A DNA stretch of 64,000 nucleotides, from positions 36,035,017-36,099,016 of the forward strand of contig OW203763.1 of assembly GCA_934045905.1 (NCBI GenBank), given 5' to 3'. The notes under the pieces were generated by a model. The model did not search any database, had not been told where the DNA came from, and was given only the letters and a program-made list of their open reading frames with translations. The translations under genes and the position numbers were made by a program. Of this stretch, positions 43,128-54,996 are shown one piece after another. Position 1 is the first letter of the stretch. Each line of letters opens with the position of its first letter. The stretch is from Leuctra nigra (lineage: Eukaryota > Arthropoda > Insecta > Plecoptera > Leuctridae).

Positions 43128-43318
43128 TATTAGAACGTATTATTATTATTATTGTGAGTATTGGTCTTGTTTGTAGTGTGACAGGAATAATAATGATTTG
43201 AGATTTAAAAACGCATTGATTGAATCAAAATAATTGCAATGAGGCAGGCGAATACCGAATAGAGGAATCTAAAACTAATTACGCATTTTCATTCTGTTTG
43301 ATCTAATATTTCTTAAAA

Positions 43319-45102
43319 CTAGGAAAACGCTCTGAGTAACGCGTTGATGAGCGAGCACGGATACGCGCAACACCTCGAACCGAAATTATGTTTATCGAAA
43401 ATATCCTTAAAAGCCAATAATTCTTGAATTTCGTCACAGACTTGTATGAAAATCTCCAACAATTCCTAAAATATTGGTCCCAATAACCACGCAAAGTTTT
43501 AAGTTGATCGATTGAACCTTTATGATTGAACGATTCCTTGTTAATTTCCAAAAATCACAGGATATCGTTCAAAATAATTTTAAACGGTCATATCAGTTTC
43601 ATAATATACGTTTGAAAGTTTCTGCTCTAACAACCATGAAGTGAAGATTCGAAGATACCCAGAGGCGTCGGAAGTCTATTTTCTCAAGGGGGGCACATTT
43701 TGCTTCTAGGATCTAGGTAGGGTAGGGACTAAATTTGTAAGGGAGAAAATAATACAGAAAATGACAATGTGTGTGGGAAACACGATTGCCAAGAGAAACA
43801 ATGGGGGGTCTGGGGGGAGGGCCCCCCAGCACGATTTGGGTCTGGGGCGCATAACCCCGGGAAAATTTTGAATTTCATGAATGAATTTGGTGCGTTTCTA
43901 CGTGATTTCACACTTTTTAAACCTATCTTTATCTGAACAAATAAAGGGACGACATCAATATCCTTCACGTCATGACTGTTAAAAAAGTTATTTAAGTGCC
44001 TATAAATAAAAATATAATGTGGAAAAATTACATAAAATTATATGCACTTGAAAAGTGATTAGTTTTTTATGATACCTCCGCAATTATTCACATTCACGAT
44101 AGGTCTGATTTCAAATGCAGACATTATGAAATTAAATCTGATGTCTCACATTCAAATGCCGCGCAGCGGATTTTTTTTTAAATTTCTGTCCACAGACAGG
44201 TTTCAAATGATTTTGGTGCATTTTAATTGTAAGAAAACAAAAGTTAATCATTCACTCATCAGGAATGTTCATATAAATATGCGGCGCAGCGATTTATTCA
44301 AATTTCAATACTCTTAAAGGCTAATTTAAAATGATTTTGGTGTAATAACAAAATCAATCTAATTTCGTCAGAAGACTCTCACATAGCAATGCCGCGCAGC
44401 GAATTTTTTTGAAATTCAGCCTTAATCGAGTAATTTTTAAAGATATTGTGCGTAACCAGGGGGGGCAGATTGATACTCTTGCCCCCCCCCCTTCAGAAGT
44501 CTAGGGGGGGCACGTGCCCCCTCTGCCCCCTCGGTTCCGGCGCCCCTGAATATACCGTGAAATATGACATTCGAGAAATATTATAGCCAACACGCAAAAT
44601 ATTCGTAAACTGTCAATAACTTTTGAATTTAAACACAGTTTAGTCTGAAAATTGTCAAAAATACAGATAATGTTGGACCCGATGACCATGCAAAATTTTA
44701 AGTTGATCGGTCAAACGGTTCAGGTTTAAATGTCAAAAAGCACATGAAATATTTTTTAAAATTTTAACCAATGGGAGGATTTGGCTGAAAATTTGTAAAA
44801 TAAGAGACAATGTTGGTGTTAATGACCATGCAAAATATAAGGTCGATCACATTTGTCGAAGACCATTTTCATTTTTCAGCCTATCAGGAGATGTTTATTT
44901 AAATTTCAACCAATCAATGGATTTCAAAAAAATTAGGGTCTGCAAACAGAGAAGGTTGGTTTAACATGTGTGCAAAATTTCAGATCGATCGGTGAAACGG
45001 TGCGACCTGTGTATCGGCTATTAGCAGCCAAAAACAAAACAAAAAAAAAAAACAGGTCCGTGCCAAAAGAGCCAAAAGGAGACGCTCGCTTCGCTCGCTC
45101 AA
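43319..45102 (-). mobile_element. Helitron-like element, copy 4 (split by a hAT element)
   Basis: Closest relative of copy 1 (22223-23110). 3' end CTAG at 43319 with AACGCGTTACTCAGAGCGTT hairpin; 5' end GAGCGAGCGAAGCGAGCG at about 45083-45102; host base after CTAG is T. Interrupted at 43660-44548. Confidence 0.75.
43660..44548. mobile_element. Non-autonomous hAT-like element (CAGGGGCG type)
   Basis: Terminal CAGAGGCGTCGGAAG and, inverted, CAGGGGCGCCGGAAC. Flanks AAGATACC (43652-43659) and AATATACC (44549-44556) are an 8-bp duplication with one change. The empty site is in copy 1 (GAAGATTCAAAGATTCCGTG). Internally CCGCGCAGCG recurs at about 44160, 44282 and 44392, each before a T-rich stretch. 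No transposase. Confidence 0.75.
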
Positions 45103-45392
45103 TAAATGTGTGATTTCGATTTTTGTATATTTTGAAATGTTCCTACAGTTTAATTTAGAATATTTAGATACAACATTATTTTCTAAGACTATTAAATTCA
45201 CGATTTAGAGTATCTAAATAGGAGCCGTAAACTTCCATTATTTCAACCTTTCATACAATAACAGTATGTCTCAACACGTGCCCTTCGTTTCACATCGTGA
45301 ATCCATGCACAGTTCTTCAGGAGAATATTTTCGCAACAAGTTTAAGGTTGGATCATAACAAATGAGATATCTCAGAAGAACCTCGAACTCAC

Positions 45393-45631
45393 TTTGGCTC
45401 CATATCTGAGCAGCATGTTGACTACCGCTGGACTCGGCTCCTCGTTGGACATGATGTACTCGGCCAGGACTGGGCGCAATGGCGGTCCCTCGTCGCTGTC
45501 GATGATCAGGTTCGGATCAGCTCCGGCCTTCAGCAGCAGTTGCACGAGTTCGCCGCGGCACAGGATGTTGTCGGCGCAGGCCACGTGCAGCGGGGAGCCG
45601 ATGATAGGCGAGCTGGAGTTCACGTCAGCGC
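45393..45631 (-). CDS. ASB-type protein, ankyrin exon
   Basis: Acceptor TTCTTGTACAG|GC at 45632 and donor AAA|GTGAGT at 45392-45391. It enters in phase 1: the leading GC completes the G codon left by the upstream exon (LLLEA-G-ADVN, a perfect ankyrin turn) and it leaves in phase 0. Contains SPLHVACADNILCRGELVQL, LLKAGADPNL and a second repeat VVNMLLRYGAK with an atypical EGPPLRPVLAEYIMSNEE outer loop. Feeds into the SOCS-box exon. Confidence 0.85.
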
Positions 45632-46117
45632 CTGTACAAGAACATGAGTTCATGAACGTGAAGAGCAGACCAAGACAGTCTGAGGAGATTGTCAGGAGTT
45701 GATGTATTCCGGGAGGAGGAAGATGATCTTACAAAATAAATTTTACGTCGGCAATCGTCTATTTTGGTCATATTGGTTAGTTTAAAAAAATACATATATC
45801 ACATTTTTACCCTTCAAAATGTATTGAGTGTCGCCTAATTTGATCATGGTATATTATGATCCCACTGTTCAGAAGATAGTCTACTGGAAGACAGAGTTGT
45901 TGTGACGATGAAGAATTATAATGCTTGAAAATGAGCTGCAGAGTCGCTCAGATGCTCAGAACACAACAGGAATTAAGAGATCAGGGGGGAATGAAGGTGG
46001 AGACAAAAGTCACGGATGCATTGAACGAAAGGAGAGGAGACTAGTATAACTGATGGAAGAGGAGAGATGGCCGAAAACATAAACAAGTGGACGTCTCCAG
46101 GTAGAAGGAGAGGATTA
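45632..46117. other. ASB intron sequence
   Basis: Spacer within the intron between 45632 and 47053; no element recognised here. Confidence 0.4.
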
Positions 46118-46370
46118 CCCATTCTCCGTTTCATGCAGTCTAGAGTCCTGGGGGGTCATTCCTGTACGTTTTTAGTCTCGTAAGTCAAGTATCGTATCGT
46201 AAATTTTGTTTACTCTAATGTTAACGTCCATAACAACGGTTGCTACTCTCTTAAAATTTAAGATAAGAGAGTGAAAATGCGTACAGGAATCACCCCCCTG
46301 TTTAACATGGGTAGTCTTATACCTGCTCATGCTATCTAGGACTCTAGACCCCATGAAACGGAGTTTAGAG
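46118..46370. mobile_element. Foldback element within an ASB intron
   Basis: Outer arms TCTCCGTTTCATGCAGTCTA / GACTCTAGACCCCATGAAAC and inner TIRs GGTCATTCCTGTACG / CGTACAGGAATCACC are inverted pairs, so a small MITE may sit inside an older foldback. Confidence 0.6.
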
Positions 46371-47053
46371 ATGAGTGGAAGCGGAAGGTCAGGTCGGACA
46401 TGGAGGCAAGAGGGTTGGAAGATGATGATTGTGTGGATAGGAGGAGGTGGCATAACTGGAATGTGAGAAACGGCCATAGTTGCTGTAGAAAACCCATAAA
46501 ATACAAAATAAGATCAGGTAATGACATGGAAGTAGAAACTAGTCGGGAAGAAAAGCAGAAGCAGACATTGTTCTCGTTTTAAAATGTGGCGTAAAATCAT
46601 TTGCTCTCATTGTATCCTCGACCATTTATTGCCCATCCCTTGTTTGAGGTCGTTTACAATCTTGTAGCTCGATAAGGGGTATCAAGATTAGTTCCGATAA
46701 AATGGACCTACAGTAGATGAAAAAGTACATACACATTTGAGGTTCTATTGGCTCTGCGGCAGGGCAGAGCCAAAGATCTTTCTCATCAAAGATCATCTTT
46801 CCAAAGATGAGGTATGTTTTGACACTTTCAGGTTTTTACGATAGGGTCAGGTACATTGCAAGTGAGAACAATGCATGTATCAGAAGATGGAATAGACCAT
46901 AGGTAGCCTAATCTAAAACACCGCTTCAGGAATGAGGCCCAAGGTCGTGACCCGCGAATCATCTCGTCAGTGGTGTATTGTCCGTTTGATTCTTCTGCAA
47001 GTGGGGATCAACACTGAATGTGATCGATCGCCTTGCATTTGTCCCCCACCCAC

Positions 47054-47297
47054 CTGCTTCCAACAGCAGCTTGACGAGCGCCGGATCTCCCTTGAGGATG
47101 GCGAGGTCAAGCGGCGTCGGCTTCTGATAGGTCCCCGGATGGTTGACCTTGGCGCCTTGCTTGATCAACAACTTGACCGTGGCCAGGTTGCCTGACAGCA
47201 CGGCGTAGTGCAGCACTGTGTGGTGGTCGTGGCGCTCATCTGTCATGGCGTTCACGTCGGCGCCGTGGGAGAGCAGCAGCAGCACGGACTCCATGCC
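47054..47297 (-). CDS. ASB-type protein, ankyrin exon
   Basis: Acceptor TTGTGTCCAG|GGCATG at 47298 and donor GAAGCAG|GTGGGT at 47053-47052. Enters in phase 0, leaves in phase 1. Encodes GMESVLLLLSHGADVNAM, a repeat VLHYAVLSGNLATVKLLIKQ with GAKVNH, and a third TPLDLAILKGDPALVKLLLE. Well-formed ankyrin helices. The donor is a good consensus. Confidence 0.85.
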
Positions 47298-48057
47298 CTG
47301 GACACAACGACATGATCAACAGGTGGACAGCACGGCGTAGTGCCCGGGGACACAGGCAAACTGTTTGCTTGATGAGGACTGCATGATGGGACTTCAACTG
47401 TCCTACAGAAACAATAGGGCATTGGCCAAACTTTCTTCCGCTTGGATGGCGCTACCATCGAGACACGTCAACTCAAACTACAACACGCGAAACATTTTTG
47501 ACAGGCATAACAATTTTTTACTCCAGTATTATAATAAAATAAGAAGATATTGCAATTTCTAAATCAAAATCCATGTCATTGCGAGACAACATCTCTCAGT
47601 TGTTTCATTGTTTCCATTATGCAGTGAGCTCTTTAAGAGAGCCTTGGAAACAAAAATCATAGTGACAGATGCCATTACATGATCAAAACATAATCATTAC
47701 ACTACAATATCTTATTTCGGTAAATAACCAAATATCAACATCAATTCTTAATTCTTATTCTCAATTCTTATGAAAATACGGACCGTATCGCAAGAAATAC
47801 TTTGATTTAAAAGTGACCTCCCTCGACGCTAATACCCTGTTCACATTGAGGATTCGATCATGATCCAAAATCTTGATTGCAATCGAAAATGTGTGTGAAC
47901 TGAACTCAATCGAACTCGATCATGATCCAAATCTCGATTCAGTTGTAAGAACGCGATCGAAATCTGAATCATGATCGAACAAAAGAAAACAAAAGAAGAT
48001 CAATGTCAAACAAAAGAAATTATGAATTTTAAAAATATAAACTTACAAATGTATAGT

Positions 48058-48250
48058 CTAATAGACTGATTTAAAAATTATCTGGGTGGCTCTGCTTTTC
48101 AAAAAATTTCACATGCAGTTTGGTTTTCCATATATCTATTGGTGTTTTACAACAATGGATAAAAACACCAACAGATATATGGAAAACCAAACTGCATGTG
48201 AAATTTTTTGAATAGCAGAGCCACCTAGATAATTTTTAAATCGGTCTATT
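48058..48250. mobile_element. Foldback MITE
   Basis: AATAGACTGATTTAAAAATT at the left and AATTTTTAAATCGGTCTATT at the right; arms of about 88 bases nearly identical; the loop is about 10 bases near 48153. Confidence 0.75.
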
Positions 48251-48268
48251 TGAATGTAACAAGCATTA

Positions 48269-49291
48269 TTGAGCGAGCGTAGCGAGCGTCACCACGGTAC
48301 TCTTATGGCACTTTCTCTGTGTGTGTGTTTTTTTTTTTTTTGTGGTCACACCCCAGGTCAAACCGCTCAAGCAATCAATCTGAAATTTTGTACACATACT
48401 AACGTACTCTATGCGGTCCCTGGGATCGTTTTTGAACGGGATCCCGTGATTGGTTCAAATTTTAAAAAAATTATCTTTTGATTGGTTTGTTTTATTAATT
48501 TGAAATTTTGACAAGTCATTACCACTAACATTTTACCCAATCATACAAAGTTTCAGCCAAATCCTCCCATTGGTTAAAATTTAAAAAAATCTTTCATATG
48601 ATTTTTGAAATTTAAACTAGAACCGTATGACCGATCAACTTAAAACTTTGCATGGTCATTGGGACCAACATTATCTGTATTTTTGTCAATTTTCAGACTT
48701 ATCTGTGTTTAAATCCAAAAGTGATTGACATTTTACTGACATTTTGCGTGTTATCTGTCAAATTTCTCGAAAATGTTGATCACAGCTTCTTCGACTCTTT
48801 ATAGTTCCAAGGTAGTTAGAGCAGAAACTTTCAAACGTATGAAACTGATATGACTGTTCAACAGAGGTGGGATTCTATAACTCCATTGCGATCGCTTAGC
48901 AATTTCTTCCATAAGGATTAACATTGAAATAATTGCTAAGCGGTCGCAATGGAGTTATAGAATCAGGGCCCAGATCGTCTAATATTGTGTAAGTACACAC
49001 ACTTTTATCATATGAGTGGTCCCAGGTATATTTTTTTTAAATATATCCTATGATTTTTGAATTTTAACAAGGAACATTTTAATCATAAAGGTTCAATCGA
49101 TCAACTTAAAACTTTGCATGGCTATTGGGACTAACACTTTAGGAATATTTGGAGATTTTTACACCTACAAGTCTGACGAATTTCAAGAATTATCAGCTTT
49201 TAATGATATTTTCGATAGACATATTTTCGGTTCGAGGTGTTGCGCGTGTCCGTGCTCGCTCATCAACGCGTTATACAGAGCGTTTTCCTAG
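48269..49291 (+). mobile_element. Helitron-like element, copy 5 (+ orientation)
   Basis: Starts TTGAGCGAGCGTAGCGAGCG, ends GTGCTCGCTCATCAACGCG..AGAGCGTTTTCCTAG, then host T. The hairpin AACGC..GCGTT precedes CTAG. About 1.02 kb, the longest copy, because a palindromic MITE sits at 48867-48968. Confidence 0.75.
48867..48968. mobile_element. Palindromic MITE
   Basis: GATTCTATAACTCCATTGCG and CGCAATGGAGTTATAGAATC are perfect complements; inner GATCGCTTAGCAATT pairs with AATTGCTAAGCGGTC (one mismatch). About 100 bases. Confidence 0.75.
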
Positions 49292-49380
49292 TAAAGTTTA
49301 ACTTGAATCTTGCCTCTATTTTGATTTCGATTGTAATTGAACTGGATCATGATCAAACTCTCAGTGTGAACAGGGTATAA

Positions 49381-50961
49381 GGGCCAACTAGTGACAGACC
49401 TGTCGTCCTATCTTTGCATCGGGTAATCGCACTCCTAAAGCCTGGGAAGGAGCCCGATAATGCTAAAAACTTCAGACCTATATCTCTCTTATGCCACTTG
49501 TACAAGTTACTAGAGAGAATTCTTCTCAACAGGCTTGTGCTTGTGGTCGATCCATTGCTAATACCCCAGCAAGCAGGTTTCCGCCCTGGTAAATCTTGCA
49601 CTGGTCAAGTTTTGAACTTGGTTCAACACATCGAGAATGGATTCGAGAACAGGCTAGTAACAGGGGCTGTTTTCGTCGATCTGTCAGCTGCTTATGACAC
49701 GGTAAACCACAAGGCCTTACTAATGAAAGTATACAACATCACCCATGATCATGGTTTGACAAGATTTATTGCGACAATGCTCCAGAATCGGAGGTTTTTT
49801 GTTGATTTTCAAGATAAACGCAGTCGGTGGAGGATTCAGCGCAATGGTTTGCCTCAAGGAAGTGTACTGGCACCGATTTTGTTCAACATGTATACCAATG
49901 ATCAGCCTGTCGGTCCTGAAACCTCGTCATTTTTGTATGCAGATGATCTTGCTCTAACTGCGCAAGGAAACGATTTTAAAGTGATTGAGACTAAGCTTAC
50001 AGCAGCTCTCACAAACCTTTCCTTGTATTATGAAGAGAATCAGCTAAGACCTAACCCATCCAAGACTCAAGTGTGTGCGTTCCACCTTCGGAATTGGGAG
50101 GCCAAGCAAAGACTCCAGGTTAGTTGGAAAGGGATCGTGTTAGATCATTGCGACAATCCTCGGTACTTAGGAGTGACTTTAGATCGAGCGCTCACATACA
50201 AACAACACTGCCACAATACAAAGCAGAAGGTATCTACCAGAAACAACCTGCTCCGGAAGTTGGCAGGTTCGATGTGGGGAGCTCACCCTCACACGCTTCG
50301 GGTGTCTGCACTTTCCCTTTGTTATTCGGCAGGTGAATATGCTAGTCCAGTTTGGGGTCGATCCGCACACGCTAAACAAGTGGATGTAGCGTTAAATGAA
50401 ACATGCCGCGTTGTTACTGGGTGTTTAAGGCCAACTCCTTTAGACAAGCTACATATCTTGGCAGGGATAGCACCCTCGAGCATCAGAAGAGAGGTGGCAG
50501 ATCAAACTGAGTTCACCAGGTCACTGCAAGCCCAAACTCATCCATTGTTCGGTCAACAACCAGCAAATAGACGGCTGAAGTCAAGGAAGAGTCTCCTGAG
50601 TGTTGCCACCGAGCTGTTAGTCTCTCCTGCGCAGGCGAGAATGGAGAGATGGATTGCCCGCTCTCAACACCTGCATGGCTGGATGCGTCCAGCAGAAGAG
50701 CTGCAGAGTGGAGCCGAGGAAGGATGGAATGTATGGAAATCGCTGAATCGTCTGCGCGGAGGAGTTGCAAGATCCAAAGATAATCTACGTAAGTGGGGGA
50801 TCCTCCAGGAAGAAGAAGACATCCTTTGCGACTGCGGAGACGACCAAACTACAGCCCACTTCATACGTTGTCCTTTGGGCCCGAACTGTGCTGTTGAAGA
50901 TCTGATAGCGGGAAATGAAAAAGCTGTTGATGTGGCTCGTTTTTGGGCTGAATTTTTATAG
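49381..50961 (+). pseudogene. 5'-truncated LINE with intact RT frame
   Basis: The open frame follows a stop at 49378 and ends TAG at 50959-50961, lacking an endonuclease and the N-terminal part of RT, so it is truncated. RT blocks: ALLKPGKEPDNAKNFRPISL, QAGFRPGKSCTGQVL, FVDLSAAYDTVNHK, NGLPQGSVLAPILFNMYTND, catalytic FLYADDLAL. The C-terminus has CDCGDDQTTAHFIRCP, a CxC..H..C zinc-knuckle-like tail. Jockey/R1-type by these motifs. There is no internal stop. It lies in the sense opposite to the ASB gene, in its largest intron. Confidence 0.8.
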
Positions 50962-51091
50962 ACATTTTATTTGCCATTATTGATGTGTCTCGTTTTAAGA
51001 TCAGTTTGTTTATCAATATTAGTTATTTTTAATTGTTATGAGAGTGAAAACTGTATGTTTGTGTTTCTGATACGCATAATAATAATTCCAT

Positions 51092-53587
51092 AGTATAAAG
51101 ATCAGCCCGTTCACTTCATCACGTAGTAGCGTCACTTGGCTAATTTAACATTGGCGCGCTAGTTTCAAATGTCGACGGTGGCGCCCCAAGTAACCACAGT
51201 TGACTGTAGTAATTACACTTCAACCGTTGACATTTGCATGTAAACAAAGCCAAGATTGACGTCTTTTTGCATAATTTCACTATTTACTATTAAATAATGC
51301 TGCTTGTGACATGCGACACTTAGTACACAATATAAAATGGTAAAGTTAGCTTCACGTAAATCAGTTTTTGTTGCAAAATGCTGTGAAATTCGAAAGATAG
51401 AAGACATTACGGCGCGGCGCAGAGACTGGATGAAGGTTAGTAAATTCATTTTCTCTCCCATAAAAAATGAAGTGAGTAAGATGCATACTTTTCGTGAAGT
51501 TAATTAAATATACCTATACTTTTTCTTTGACCATAGATTTGGAGAAACAGTACGGATTCTGATCTCGCCCGACAGCTGACAGTTCGTGACGAAAGAAGAA
51601 TGACACGATAGTCTTGGCAGAAGAGGCGGCCTAGGCTCCAGCCTAGTCCTACAAAGTAAGATCAACCAGGAAGACCTACTAGCTGTCAACTCGATGATAC
51701 GAAACAGTTTGAATGCAGTTCAGTCAAACTGGATGACTTTACACTCCTTCATACCTATTCATTCAATACCTAGTTTGACTTTCGCCAATACAAGCTGACA
51801 AATTGCAAGAAGATTTCGATGTGAAGTGTTGTTGTTTCGTGTGTTGGATGTCTGTGGTAGGAAAAGTGTATTCTCTTTGTTTGGCTTGTACATTGTAAGG
51901 TAGGATAACTGAATACCTATACATTTATCTAAATCACGGCTTGCACCATTCAATAAGAAAGTGACTTACCTACCTATTTCTAAGAAGCATAGTTTTACCT
52001 GAAAACAATTTGATTCTAGTGAAATACTTTTTGAACACAATGTTGACAATGAGTGTCTAGATGATATTATCAGTGTTGGGTAAGTTCCTTTTGAAAAGGA
52101 ACTAGTTCCAGTTCCAAGTTCCTCGCCGAAAAAAGGAACTAGTTCCAGTTCCTTCAATAATGAAAGGAACTATTCCGTTCCTAGTTCCTTTATAAAAGGA
52201 ACTTAGTTCCTTTTAGTTCCTTTTTAAAGAAAGGTGTGATTTTAATTGGAATTGGAATTTTTTAATTGGAACACTCGGAATCCACATTATTTTCTCCCGA
52301 AAAGAAAAATTTCTCAGATTTTTAAATGGTAAAACATTTTTGTTTGCTGCCATATTTCAATCACTGTATCGCAGCAGATTCGAAAAGATTACAATAGAGA
52401 TAAGAAGATCCGTAAAAGCTAAAAATTCAGTGGCGGTGTGATGTGTCCTGTCCTACACAGTGATCGGAAAGGAAATGTGAGGAAGGAAACAAAGTAAAAG
52501 CTAAAAAGACGACGATCTGAAATCTGAAACCTGTGTGCCTGCGCACTGCACTTGTTCACGAGTCATTAGTCATTACTAGGAATGGAGTTCTAAGGGTTGG
52601 CCACGGGACTACAGGTAGATAGATGTCCATTGTGTTAGGGTATAGGTGACGACTGGTTTGAGTTTTTTTAGATGCCAAATAGCTAGAGGGACATCTGACT
52701 TCTGCTGACAGAATTAAACAAATGCTTCTAGAGGAGTGCAGTTTTTCGGAATAAAAGTACAGTCAAGTTTGAACAAGGAACTTAGCAAAAATCGTTACAG
52801 TTCCTCAAAAAAAGGAACTAAACCGTTCCATAGTTCTTCCCTAGAAAAAAGGAACTAAGACGTTCCATAGTTCCTAAGAAAAGGAACTAGTTCCTAGGAA
52901 CGGAACTATTTCGTTCCGTTCCTACCCAACACTGGATATTATGTCTATATCTTGGTAACACATTGGTAAGATAGTATGATGTAATATCTAGGCATAACAC
53001 CTCATAGGTTTGGAACCTCAAATTGAGTTGTAATAGCATCCAAAGGTAAGACTACCTAATCTTATGGAGAGTACATATTGATCTACCTCGAAGTGTTTTG
53101 TGTAAAGAGAGCTGTGCTTTATTAATGCAATCTGAAATTAACTGTTCAATCATTTCTACATGTGTAAATAAAGCCATGGAAGACACATACCTACACATTG
53201 GGAATAATAAAATAAAGAACTATGTATTTTTTGTAATAAACTGACCAACTGGACCAACTAGGACCAACTGACTAAACCTGCTACAGTGATACTTGTCAAT
53301 TATAATTGCAATTATAGCATGTAATATCATTGAATGTAATAAATAATAAATAGTTATATCATGAGTTTTCTTTGAATTACAAAAATGATTTATAATATCC
53401 TAAATATTTATCAAATATATTGCGAATTCACTGAGCTATTTGAATTTCTGGCGGCAATTTTTCATCCCTTGAAATTGAGTTGCACTAAGGTGGCTACTTG
53501 GGGCGCCACCATCGGCGCTGAAACCAGTTTCATCCTGGAGTGACGCTACTACGTGAAGGAGTGAACGGGCTGATCTTTATACTATGC
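51092..53587. mobile_element. Long-TIR DNA element with nested hAT
   Basis: Inverted ends of about 105 bases: TAGTATAAAGATCAGCCCGT, CACGTAGTAGCGTCAC, GGTGGCGCCCCAAGTA at the left and their complements at 53485-53587. Without the nested 864-base hAT it is about 1.6 kb. No transposase seen. Confidence 0.65.
52071..52934. mobile_element. Non-autonomous hAT element (GGAACTAGTTCC family)
   Basis: TIRs CAGTGTTGGGTA and TACCCAACACTG are perfect, with identical 8-bp duplications GATATTAT (52063-52070, 52935-52942). Subterminal arrays of AGGAACTAGTTCC words occur at both ends. Confidence 0.9.
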
Positions 53588-53833
53588 CTATACACACACA
53601 GTGATGCAACTTTGGTCCAAATTGCCACGTAAAATTTGAACTATCGATCGAAACATTTTTCATTAGTAACTAAGCAGGAGTTAACATTTTAACAAACCGA
53701 AGGATATTACATAAAATGTGAAAAGGAAAAGAAAATTATTGACTTCCGCTCTATATGAAATTCGTGACTGCTAGCTGCAGCACTGAATGCTCTCGTTGAT
53801 TACGAAGGCCGCACTTCTTTACCAGATTCTGAC

Positions 53834-54000
53834 TTTATAAAGCGGAGTGACTATTTTCACCAGGTTTTTTAACATGCGCAAGAGTAAAATGAACCGGCTT
53901 CAATTTAAATGAAATTGAATTCAATTCATTTTAAATGAATTAATTTCATTTTGACTTCAACTATTTTCACCTGGTCAAAATAGTCGCGTCCTTTATAAAG
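53834..54000. mobile_element. Foldback MITE
   Basis: CTTTATAAAGCGGAGTGACT..ATTTTCACCAGG pairs with CCTGGTCAAAATAGTCGCGT..CCTTTATAAAG. The loop is a TTTAAATGAA-rich palindrome. Confidence 0.6.
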
Positions 54001-54009
54001 ACATACAAT

Positions 54010-54178
54010 TCGTTTTTCCTATGTTTAAACGCTGATCAGATGGAGCCACCGTCAGTTGTTCTGCTAGGCCGAGAAAGACTTCAATGTGCGCTCACCTTGC
54101 AATGTAGTCTTTCTCGGCCTAGCAGAACAACTGACGAGCAGCGTATTCTATTGAGAGTTCAAACATAGGAAAAACTAA
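54010..54178. mobile_element. Foldback MITE beside the ASB exon
   Basis: CAGTTGTTCTGCTAGGCCGA..GAAAGACT and its exact complement AGTCTTTCTCGGCCTAGCAG..AACAACTG, with outer GTTTTTCCTATGTTT / AAACATAGGAAAAAC. Confidence 0.75.
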
Positions 54179-54278
54179 CTGTATTATTAATTCTGTTGAT
54201 GACCACGCCGTGTCTTCAAATTTATAATAACCAAACATGTGCGCAGACGAGGCTCCAGTAAAAGAACAGGTGGCCGGT

Positions 54279-54728
54279 CATGTAACAGAAGTGACGTACC
54301 TGTGGCAGTCTCGCCGCCTTCATGATCGGCGTCAACCCCGCCCTGTCCCTGCTCATGTAACAGAAGTGACGTACCTGTGGCAGTCTCGCCGCCTTCATGA
54401 TCGGCGTCAACCCCGCCCTGTCCCTGCTCATGTAACAGAAGTGACGTACCTGCGGCAGTCTCGCCGCCTTCATGATCGGCGTCAACCCCGCCCTGTCCCT
54501 GCTCATGTAACAGAAGTGACGTACCTGCGGCAGTCTCGCCGCCTTCATGATCGGCGTCAACCCCGCCCTGTCCCTGCTCATGTAACAGAAGTGACGTACC
54601 TGTGGCAGTCTCGCCGCCTTCATGATCGGCGTCAACCCCGCCCTGTCCCTGCTCATGTAACAGAAGTGACGTACCTGAGGCAGTCTCGCCGCCTTCATGA
54701 TCGGCGTCAAGCCAGCCCTGTCTCTCGT
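54279..54728. repeat. 75-bp minisatellite copying a splice donor, six units
   Basis: Six almost identical units of exactly 75 bases (25 codons). On the - strand each holds RDRAGLTPIMKAARLPQ, the donor CAG|GTACGT, then ACTTCTGTTACATGAGCAG. As 75 is divisible by three, all units share one frame without stops and every donor is in phase 0. Units differ at one or two sites (CCACAG, CCGCAG or CCTCAG before the donor). It covers the last codons of the ankyrin exon and the start of the intron. Confidence 0.9.
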
Positions 54729-54996
54729 GTCCGGATTCGCTCCGTACGTCAGCAGCATCCTCATGAAGTCCAGATCCAGCGGCGACACGAGGTTGATCTC
54801 CGCGCCGAAGAAGTAGCGCTTGTTCGGGTCGGCGCCGTTCTCGAGCAGGAGGCGCGCGATGTCGGGATGGTTGTTGCGGATGGCGAGGCGGAGGGGCTCG
54901 TCGCAGATGGTGGTGCGCGGGTACGGGTCGTCGGTGTTCTCTCTGTAGTCCACGCGTGCGCCTTGCAGCAGCAGCAAGTTCACCAGCTCCAGGTAG
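54675..54996 (-). CDS. ASB-type protein, most upstream visible exon
   Basis: Acceptor ATGTCCCCCCAG|C at 54997, entering in phase 2, and donor CTCAG|GTACGT at 54674-54673, leaving in phase 0. 107 codons: YLELVNLLLLQGARVDYRE, PLRLAIRNNHPDIARLLLE with NGADPNKRY, LDFMRMLLTYGANPDTRDRA and LTPIMKAARLPQ, all ankyrin repeats. Further upstream exons must exist but were not found. The exon end is the first unit of a 75-bp tandem array that offers five more donors in the same frame at 54600, 54525, 54450, 54375 and 54300, so up to 125 residues could be added. Confidence 0.8.

Larger units (their letters stand above)
47833..49377. mobile_element. Harbinger-like MITE enlarged by nested insertions
   Basis: TIRs TACCCTGTTCACA and its complement TGTGAACAGGGTA extend to the inner GATCATGATCC pair. 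TAA flanks both ends (47830-47832, 49378-49380), matching a 3-bp TWA target. About 300 bases belong to the element itself; a foldback (48058-48250) and a Helitron-like copy (48269-49291) are nested within. Confidence 0.6.

Noticed and set aside
54279..54728. CRISPR-like appearance of a regular repeat array
   Set aside because: Units are contiguous 75-bp copies with no variable spacers, inside a eukaryotic exon/intron border.
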